A stretch of 64,000 nucleotides of DNA from an uncultured Pelagibacteraceae bacterium (GTDB lineage: Bacteria; Pseudomonadota; Alphaproteobacteria; Pelagibacterales; Pelagibacteraceae), in assembly GCA_902578525.1 (NCBI GenBank), contig CACHDJ010000001.1:96505-160504 (forward strand), read 5' to 3'. Of the stretch, positions 58,748 to 64,000 are shown in pieces. The notes below the pieces were generated by a model. It had not been told where the DNA came from and searched no databases. It saw only the letters and a program-made list of their open reading frames with translations. Made by a program: the position numbers and the translations under genes. The stretch's first letter is position 1. Each line of letters starts with the position of its first letter.

Positions 58748-59539
58748 TTATTGAGTCTCTAACTCTTCCCATTCACCTTCGTATATAATTTCGATAGTTG
58801 CACCAGTTTTTGTGTTATTTATTTTTCTTTGTCTATCTTGCAAGTATAAACTTTTAACTGAAGCATAGAAATCAAGAGAATTTTTCTCTAAATTATCAAA
58901 TGACTCTAAGTTTTTAGCTCTAAAATCTATTGCGGTTAAAGTTTTTGTTAACATATAGTCAGATCTATCTAGATATTGATTATTTCCGTGAGCAGAAACA
59001 TTATAGTAAGGATCCCCACCCATTACATTTATAAATGAACCTGCAGTATCTCTTATCGTAGATGGTCCTAGCACTGGTAATACAATATAACATCCTGGAC
59101 CAACACCCCACTTAGCTAGTGTTTGACCATAATCTTCTTTTTGATATTCTGAAAAACCGATTTCTGACGCAACATCAAATATTCCAAGTATTCCCACAGT
59201 AGTATTTATAATAAATCTTCCTGTATTTACACCAGCTGTTTTCAAATCACCTTGTAAAACATTATTTGGAATCGTTATTAGAGACGAAAGATTTTCAAGA
59301 ACATTACCTGTTCCGGTTCTAACAGGAGATGGTAGTGATCTATAAGCTTGAGCAACAGGTTTGAAAATAACTTTATCTAAACCTTGGTTGAGGGCAAATG
59401 TGCCTCTATTTAAAGCTTCAAAACAATCTTTAATTTTTTCTGGATTGTTTTTAGAGAGATTATATTTCCCATCACTGCCTGCAATAGCATTGAAAGTAAG
59501 TAAAAAAGTTAAAAAAAATGTAATTACAATTTTATTCAT
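58748..59539 (-). CDS. mlaA: MlaA/VacJ-family outer membrane lipid-asymmetry protein, no lipobox
   Basis: MlaA removes phospholipids from the outer leaflet of the outer membrane. The 263 residues contain FEALNRGTFALNQGLDKVIF, RSLPSPVRTGTGNVLENLSS, GRFIINTTVGILGIFDVASE and WGVGPGCYIVLPVLGPSTIRD, all family hallmarks. The signal peptide ends FNAIAGSDG with no cysteine, so the protein seems to be a soluble or integral form and not a lipoprotein. It heads mlaA-mlaC and is divergent from the amidase gene. Confidence 0.9.
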   Translation of the reverse strand: MNKIVITFFLTFLLTFNAIAGSDGKYNLSKNNPEKIKDCFEALNRGTFALNQGLDKVIFKPVAQAYRSLPSPVRTGTGNVLENLSSLITIPNNVLQGDLKTAGVNTGRFIINTTVGILGIFDVASEIGFSEYQKEDYGQTLAKWGVGPGCYIVLPVLGPSTIRDTAGSFINVMGGDPYYNVSAHGNNQYLDRSDYMLTKTLTAIDFRAKNLESFDNLEKNSLDFYASVKSLYLQDRQRKINNTKTGATIEIIYEGEWEELETQ

Positions 59540-59617
59540 TATTTGTTAATTGTTATAATATTATATTGTATATAATTACAAAGCAAATCAACATTTAGTG
59601 CTAAAAGTGACTTAAAT

Positions 59618-60361
59618 ATGGCCTTAAAAACTAAATTATATTATTCTCCAAACTTTAGTCCTAAAAAAAGAAATTTTAAGGAAATTAAATATTTAATTTT
59701 TCATTATACTGGCATGAAAAAAGAGTCAGAAGCTTTAAAAAAACTTACAAAAATACAATCTGAGGTTAGCAGTCACTACTTTATCAAAAAAAATGGAGAT
59801 ATAGTTGTTCTGGTGCCAGATTTATACATTGCTTGGCACGCTGGAAAATCATCTTGGAAAAATTATGCGTCTTTAAATAAAAATTCTATAGGTATAGAAA
59901 TTAGTAATCCAGGACATCAATTCGGCTATAAAAACTATTCAAAAAAACAAATTAATTCTGTTGTGAAATTAGGTAAATTTTTACAAAAAAAATATAAAAT
60001 AAAATCTAAAAATATCTTGGGACACTCTGATATTGCACCTAATCGAAAAAAAGATCCAGGAGAAAAGTTTCCCTGGAAATATTTGGCCAAAAATAGAATT
60101 GGTTTTTGGCATTCTGTTTCTGGTCATATACTTAAAAAAAATAGACTAATTAAAATCGACGAGGAGGATAAAAAAAATTTTTTAAAAAATTTATGTAAGA
60201 TTGGATATTCTAGAGAATATTTAAAAAACTTTAAAAAAAAAAAATATTTGAGACCTATTGTTAAAGCCTTTCAAAGAAGATTTAGACAAGAATTGATTAA
60301 TGGTAAAATTGATAAAGAATGTCTAATTATAAGCAATAATGTTCTTAAAAAACATCATTAA
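59618..60361 (+). CDS. N-acetylmuramoyl-L-alanine amidase (AmpD/AmiD family)
   Basis: The 247-residue zinc amidase cleaves the bond between muramic acid and the stem peptide. Zinc ligands are visible as His29 (FHYTGM), His136 (LGHSDIAP) and Asp146 (KKDPGEKFPW). The rest has SSHYFIKKNGDIVVLVPD and IGIEISNPGH. No signal peptide is seen, so it may act in the cytoplasm on recycled muropeptides, like AmpD, though the C-terminal extension resembles the peptidoglycan-binding tail of AmiD. It is followed by rnpB. Confidence 0.85.
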   Translation: MALKTKLYYSPNFSPKKRNFKEIKYLIFHYTGMKKESEALKKLTKIQSEVSSHYFIKKNGDIVVLVPDLYIAWHAGKSSWKNYASLNKNSIGIEISNPGHQFGYKNYSKKQINSVVKLGKFLQKKYKIKSKNILGHSDIAPNRKKDPGEKFPWKYLAKNRIGFWHSVSGHILKKNRLIKIDEEDKKNFLKNLCKIGYSREYLKNFKKKKYLRPIVKAFQRRFRQELINGKIDKECLIISNNVLKKHH

Positions 60362-60368
60362 TTTTATG

Positions 60369-60396
60369 TTGAATTTTTATAGTTTAATATTAAATT
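60369..60396 (+). promoter_or_regulatory. Possible rnpB promoter
   Basis: TTGAAT (60369-60374) and TAAATT (60391-60396) lie 16 bases apart, just ahead of the predicted 5' end of RNase P RNA at 60401. The position fits a start site, but the boxes are only moderate matches. Confidence 0.4.
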
Positions 60397-60400
60397 AGAA

Positions 60401-60757
60401 TTGCCAGATAAATGACTTATCGCTTTAAAATTTTAAAGAGGAAAGTCCGGGCTCCGCAAGGATACAGTGCCAGGTAATACCTGGCGGGGGAAACCCTAGG
60501 GATAGTGCCACAGAAAATATACCGCCATAACATGGCAAGGGTGAAAAGGTGTGGTAAGAGCGCACCGGTTCTATTGGTAACAATGAACGCTGGAAAACCC
60601 CACTGGGAGCAAAACTAGGTAGAGATGACATTGTTGTAAAACTAAAAGCCATCCTTGGCTCGTCATCAGGGTTAGTTGCTTGAGCTTAAGAGTGATCTTA
60701 AGCCTAGACAAATGATAAGTTTAAACGACAGAACCCGGCTTACAGTTTATCTGGCAA
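60401..60757 (+). ncRNA. rnpB: RNase P RNA, bacterial class A
   Basis: The catalytic RNA matures the 5' ends of tRNAs. The conserved blocks are in order: GAGGAAAGTCCGGGCTCC near 60437, ACAGAAAATATACCGCC, the AGGGTGAAAAGGTG region, CCCCACTGGGAGCAAAACTA near 60597, and ACAGAACCCGGCTTA near 60728. The ends pair as helix P1 (TTGCCAGATAAA with TTTATCTGGCAA). A 75-codon frame on the minus strand within this region is not a gene. Confidence 0.95.
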
Positions 60758-60844
60758 ATACTTTTTAAAAATCTCATAAAAATGTTCACGTTTTGATTCA
60801 CTTTTAAGATCAATATTAAGTGATTTATATTTAAATTGTTGGTA

Positions 60845-60873
60845 TTGACTCTGGTAATAAAAACCCATAATAT
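60845..60873 (+). promoter_or_regulatory. mraZ-ftsZ operon promoter
   Basis: TTGACT (60845-60850) and TAATAT (60868-60873) are separated by exactly 17 bases, a strong sigma-70 promoter. A start near 60880 would leave a leader of about 37 bases before the mraZ ATG. It overlaps the MraZ operator that begins at 60863. Confidence 0.8.
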
Positions 60874-60897
60874 CCCAAAAATTCCCAATTACTGGGA
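60863..60897. promoter_or_regulatory. MraZ-binding operator (TGGGN repeats)
   Basis: On the minus strand TGGGA (60887-60883), TGGGA (60877-60873) and TGGGT (60867-60863) repeat every 10 bases, with 5-base spacers, matching the known MraZ box. A fourth TGGGA faces them on the plus strand at 60893-60897, in the same 10-base phase, making a perfect inverted repeat of ATTCCCA and TGGGAAT around ATTAC. The array covers the -10 box and likely start site, so bound MraZ should repress its own operon. Confidence 0.85.
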
Positions 60898-60916
60898 ATA
60901 AAGGAATTTATGGTTT

Positions 60917-61372
60917 ATGTTTTTATCAACCTACGAAAACAAATTAGACAAAAAAGGGAGGGTGTCGGTGCCTGCAAGTTTTAGATCATATTTATCTAAT
61001 CTTGGATATAATGGAGTGGTTTGTTTTCCATCATTTAATAATCAATCTATAGAAGCGTGGCCGCAAGATAGAATAGAAAAAATTTCAAACACAATTGACT
61101 CATTAAATCCTTTTGAGGAAAAGAGAGATTATTTTGCAACATCAGTTTTAGCTGAAAGTATTAATTTACAGTTTGACGGTGAGGGTCGAATTTCTCTTAC
61201 ACAAAAATTATTAAAGCATGCTGCAATTAGAAATAGCATGATTTTTGTTGGTCAAGGCAGAACGTTCCAAATATGGGAACCAAAAATATTTGAAAAATTT
61301 AGGGTTAAAGCAAAGAAAAAAGCAAATTCAAATCGCGCTAATCTTAAATGGGAACTTCAATTAAATAAATAA
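60917..61372 (+). CDS. mraZ: MraZ division-cluster regulator
   Basis: MraZ is a DNA-binding protein that controls the division and cell-wall cluster, including itself. The 151-residue protein has the duplicated AbrB-like swapped-hairpin fold: [19 protein letters not shown] at the start and the second copy [18 protein letters not shown] near residue 90. AAGGA at 60901-60905 serves as ribosome site. An out-of-frame ATG at 60910 is not used. Directly after it comes ftsZ, not rsmH. Confidence 0.95.
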   Translation: MFLSTYENKLDKKGRVSVPASFRSYLSNLGYNGVVCFPSFNNQSIEAWPQDRIEKISNTIDSLNPFEEKRDYFATSVLAESINLQFDGEGRISLTQKLLKHAAIRNSMIFVGQGRTFQIWEPKIFEKFRVKAKKKANSNRANLKWELQLNK

Positions 61373-61374
61373 AA

Positions 61375-61383
61375 AGAGGGGGG
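61375..61383 (+). promoter_or_regulatory. Ribosome binding site of ftsZ
   Basis: AGAGGGGGG lies eight bases before the ftsZ ATG, within the 19 bases after the mraZ stop. It is one of the few G-rich Shine-Dalgarno sites in the window and should give high FtsZ output from this polycistronic message. Confidence 0.7.
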
Positions 61384-61391
61384 ATAATAAG

Positions 61392-62876
61392 ATGACGATT
61401 AATATAAGAACACCAGAGATAAAAGAATTACAGCCACGATTATTAGTTTTAGGAGTTGGAGGCGCAGGTGGAAATGCAATTAATGAGATGATAGGTAATG
61501 GAATGCAAGGTGTAGAATTTATAGCCGTAAATACTGATGCACAAGATTTGAAGCATAGTAAAGCAAAATCAAAAATTCAAATTGGTTTAAATTTAACAAA
61601 GGGATTAGGTGCAGGTGCTAAACTTGATATTGGTCAAGCAGCAGCCGATGAATCTTTGAATGATATTATCAATGTTTTGCAAGGTGCTAACATGGTTTTT
61701 ATTGCAGCTGGAATGGGCGGTGGAACTGGAACGGGCGCTGCACACGTAATTGCCAGAGCTGCAAAAGAATTAAATATACTTACTGTTGGGGTAGTTACAC
61801 TCCCATTTTTATATGAAGGTCCGTCTAGAATGAGAAGAGCTCAAATTGGACTTGAAGAGTTAAGAAAACATGTTGATACGATTATAGTTATCCCAAATCA
61901 GAATCTTTTCAAAATAGCAAATGAGCAAACTACTTTTGAAGAGTCTTTTAATCTTTCAAATAACGTTTTGATGCACGGAGTACAAAGTGTTACAGATTTA
62001 ATGGTTAGACCAGGCATAATAAATCTAGATTTTGCTGATGTTGAAACCGTAATGGCTTCAATGGGCAAAGCAATGATGGGAACTGGTGAAGCTGAGGGAG
62101 AAGGCAGAGCTATGCAAGCGACTGAAATGGCAATTAGTAATCCTTTGATCGATGATTATACTTTAAAAGGAGCAAAAGGGTTATTAGTTAACATAACAGG
62201 AGGAAAAGATCTTAAACTTTTTGAAGTTGATGAAGTAGTGAATAAAATTAGATCAGAAGTAGAGGCTGACGCCGAGGTAATTATAGGTGCGATAACAGAT
62301 GAAGCTCTTGCTGGCAAAATTAGAGTTTCAATAGTTGCGACTTCTCTTGATGGTCAGCAGCCTGAAGCTAAATCAGTTATTAATATGGTTCATAGGATAC
62401 AAAATAGAAATCCTGGTTATTCTGATTTTTCTAATATGGGACCTACACCATCTTTTAATTTTTCAAATAATAATTTTAACCCCGTTTCACATGGTGCTAA
62501 TGCACTAAAACTTGATAATGAAATTGCTTCCGAAAGTAGCTTAAGTCAGCCAACAACAGAAGAGGATATTAATCAGGTTAATAATCAATATCATGAAGAA
62601 TTATTAAAAAATCAGCAAGTAGAAAATATTGTTGAAAATACTTCTAATGAAAATGAAGTTTCTTTCACTCATGAGGCTACTTCTGAGATAGAAACTTCAT
62701 CTAATAATGAAGATGCAAATAATAATTTAAGTGAATTTGGCGTAGATTCAGATACTCCAGATTTATTTAATACTGACCTAGAGTCTTCAAGCTCAAATGA
62801 ATTGTTGTCATCAGAAAGTGATGAAACAGAAGATGATCTTGAAATACCTGCATTTTTAAGAAGACAAAAAAATTAA
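61392..62876 (+). CDS. ftsZ: Cell division protein FtsZ
   Basis: FtsZ is the tubulin-like GTPase that forms the division ring. The 494-residue protein has the N-terminal [14 protein letters not shown], the tubulin signature GGGTGTG (108-114), the T7 loop region [11 protein letters not shown], and a C-terminal peptide IPAFLRRQ that binds FtsA. Residues of about 340-475 form a long acidic Asn/Ser/Glu-rich linker. It sits between mraZ and rsmH, whereas in most bacteria ftsZ lies at the far end of the cluster after ftsA. Confidence 0.97.
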   Translation: MTINIRTPEIKELQPRLLVLGVGGAGGNAINEMIGNGMQGVEFIAVNTDAQDLKHSKAKSKIQIGLNLTKGLGAGAKLDIGQAAADESLNDIINVLQGANMVFIAAGMGGGTGTGAAHVIARAAKELNILTVGVVTLPFLYEGPSRMRRAQIGLEELRKHVDTIIVIPNQNLFKIANEQTTFEESFNLSNNVLMHGVQSVTDLMVRPGIINLDFADVETVMASMGKAMMGTGEAEGEGRAMQATEMAISNPLIDDYTLKGAKGLLVNITGGKDLKLFEVDEVVNKIRSEVEADAEVIIGAITDEALAGKIRVSIVATSLDGQQPEAKSVINMVHRIQNRNPGYSDFSNMGPTPSFNFSNNNFNPVSHGANALKLDNEIASESSLSQPTTEEDINQVNNQYHEELLKNQQVENIVENTSNENEVSFTHEATSEIETSSNNEDANNNLSEFGVDSDTPDLFNTDLESSSSNELLSSESDETEDDLEIPAFLRRQKN

Positions 62877-62894
62877 TGGTCTTCAAAAAAATAA

Positions 62895-63905
62895 ATGGAA
62901 GCCACCATAGTACCGGATAATGTCAAACATTATCCAGTACTGCTAAAAGAAATTATTAGCGTTATTACCCCTCAACATGGTGGCACATTTATTGACTGCA
63001 CTTTTGGTCAAGGCGGATATACTCAAGAAATCTTAAGATATAAAAATACCAAAGTAATAGGCCTAGACAGGGATATAAGTAGTGCGATAGTTGGTGAAAA
63101 AATATTAAACAAATTTCCTAATCGTTTTAAATTTAAAAATCTAAAATATAGTAATTTAAATAATTTAAAATTAAGGAATGAAAACATTAAAGGTATTATA
63201 TTTGATTTAGGATATTCTTATACTCAAATAAAAGACTTAAATAAGGGTTTATCATTTGACTCATTAGGTGAACTTAAAATGACAATGGGTTTAAATAATT
63301 TTTCTGCAAAAGAAGCTGTAAATCATTTAAAGGATAAAGAATTAGAGAAAATATTAAAATATTTTGGTGATGAAAATGATGCAAAAATAATTTCTAGAAA
63401 TATAGTTAAAGAAAGACTTTTGAAGAAATTAGATACTCAAGATTTAGTTAAGATTATAGAAAGGTCTAAAAGAAAAAAAAATTATAAAATTCATAACGCT
63501 ACAAAAACTTTTCAAGCTTTAAGAATATTTGTAAATCAAGAAATAAGTGAATTGATTTATGGTTTAATTAATTCAGTTAAAATTCTAAAAAAAAATGGAG
63601 TATTAGCTGTTGTTACATTTCATTCATTAGAGGATAAAATAGTAAAATATTTCTTTAAGACTCTTTCAGAACATAAAAGTATTTCAAGATATGAACCAAA
63701 ATTAGAACAAAAAAAAATTTTATTTAAGATGCCTTTAAAAAAACCTATTACTCCCTCTGAAAAAGAATTAAAAGAAAATCCACCATCTAGATCAGCAAAA
63801 TTAAGGTATCTAATTAAACAAGAAGACGTATTTGAAATTAATACTGACATTTTAGAAAAATTTAATCATTTACTGGAAATTGAAAATTTAGGTTCTAAAT
63901 TATGA
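62895..63905 (+). CDS. rsmH: 16S rRNA (cytosine(1402)-N4)-methyltransferase
   Basis: RsmH (MraW) methylates C1402 of 16S rRNA. The 336 residues begin with [10 protein letters not shown] and [19 protein letters not shown] (SAM site), then [26 protein letters not shown], and [15 protein letters not shown] near the end, followed by a PPSRSAKLR stretch. It follows ftsZ by 18 bases and overlaps ftsL by four bases (ATGA). Confidence 0.96.
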   Translation: MEATIVPDNVKHYPVLLKEIISVITPQHGGTFIDCTFGQGGYTQEILRYKNTKVIGLDRDISSAIVGEKILNKFPNRFKFKNLKYSNLNNLKLRNENIKGIIFDLGYSYTQIKDLNKGLSFDSLGELKMTMGLNNFSAKEAVNHLKDKELEKILKYFGDENDAKIISRNIVKERLLKKLDTQDLVKIIERSKRKKNYKIHNATKTFQALRIFVNQEISELIYGLINSVKILKKNGVLAVVTFHSLEDKIVKYFFKTLSEHKSISRYEPKLEQKKILFKMPLKKPITPSEKELKENPPSRSAKLRYLIKQEDVFEINTDILEKFNHLLEIENLGSKL

Positions 63906-64000
63906 GAAAATCTATAGTTTTTTTTGTACTATTCATTTTAATTTTGAGTACTTCAATTGTTAAAAATTCAACTAAAGAATTAGATGATAAAATTTATTCA
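63902..64000 (+). CDS. ftsL: FtsL-like division protein, N-terminal part
   Basis: The frame starts at ATG 63902 inside the rsmH stop (ATGA) and runs off the window after 33 codons. The visible part has a short basic start (MRKS) and a hydrophobic helix ([15 protein letters not shown]) followed by a charged stretch. This fits FtsL, a small bitopic division protein that regularly follows rsmH. The call rests on position and topology; sequence conservation of FtsL is low. Confidence 0.7.
   Translation, partial: MRKSIVFFVLFILILSTSIVKNSTKELDDKIYS

Noticed and set aside
60425-60652. Open frame of 75 codons on the minus strand
   Set aside because: It lies wholly inside RNase P RNA, whose conserved blocks are complete on the plus strand.

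Overview
The window looks like a stretch of a streamlined marine alphaproteobacterial chromosome of the SAR11 / Candidatus Pelagibacter type. Both strands are strongly AT-rich. Genes abut or overlap almost everywhere, and no stretch over 300 bases lacks a gene or RNA. I see no insertion sequence, prophage, CRISPR array or duplicated gene. Markers of the lineage include the order dciA-dsbA-smc beside mutY, the order carA / yqeY-dnaG-rpoD, separately encoded b and b' subunits of ATP synthase, a CcrM-type methylase, petABC, and a carotenoid-to-retinal gene set. The species assignment is inference; the gene calls rest on visible motifs.

Layout. 1-2871 (+): end of cytochrome oxidase subunit III, SURF1, threonine synthase, a peroxiredoxin. 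2866-15368 (-): one 15-gene same-strand run of dciA, dsbA, smc, the ATP synthase Fo genes, the retinal pathway crtI-crtB-crtY-blh, ispH, thrB and rnhA. 15369-17491 (+): mutY and an FAD monooxygenase. 17488-19956 (-): udg, rnhB, ccrM. 19967-23883 (+): a TPR protein, ispE, tRNA-Gln and the CCA-adding enzyme. 23880-25648 (-): trmL, hemF, greA. 25741-28298 (+): petABC (cytochrome bc1). 28275-34253 (-): lgt, a MidA-like methyltransferase, pgeF, prs, rplY, pth, ychF. 34304-37889: a small UbiK protein, a MarR / response regulator / sensor kinase operon, and ilvE. 37886-43625 (-): uvrB, a PTR1-type pteridine reductase, folB, uvrC, pgsA. 43661-48382: an aspartate aminotransferase, an ADP-ribosylglycohydrolase-like protein, trxB, and an ELM1-family gene paired with a 2OG-Fe(II) oxygenase gene. 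48379-52774 (-): carAB. 52901-57108 (+): yqeY, dnaG, rpoD, tRNA-Val. 57170-59539: a sugar epimerase-like gene, a tRNA with anticodon CAT, mlaC and mlaA. 59618-64000 (+): an amidase, RNase P RNA, then mraZ-ftsZ-rsmH-ftsL, the head of the cell division cluster.

How the genes work together. The energy theme is strong: an oxidase subunit and its assembly factor, the bc1 complex, the proton channel of ATP synthase, and the enzymes that make retinal for a light-driven pump (the opsin itself is not in the window). IspE and IspH belong to the isoprenoid pathway that feeds carotenoid synthesis. Repair (mutY, udg, uvrB, uvrC), replication (dnaG, dciA, rnhA, rnhB) and cell-cycle genes (ccrM, smc, ftsZ) fill much of the rest.

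The most notable observations are: a tRNA-Val(GAC) with a rewired D-loop/T-loop elbow; a ccrM promoter carrying GANTC sites in its core; an SMC protein with no recognisable hinge domain; retinal genes directly behind the ATP synthase Fo genes; ftsZ moved next to mraZ under a textbook MraZ operator; a PTR1-type reductase beside folB; and several enzymes whose expected metal or cluster ligands are missing.
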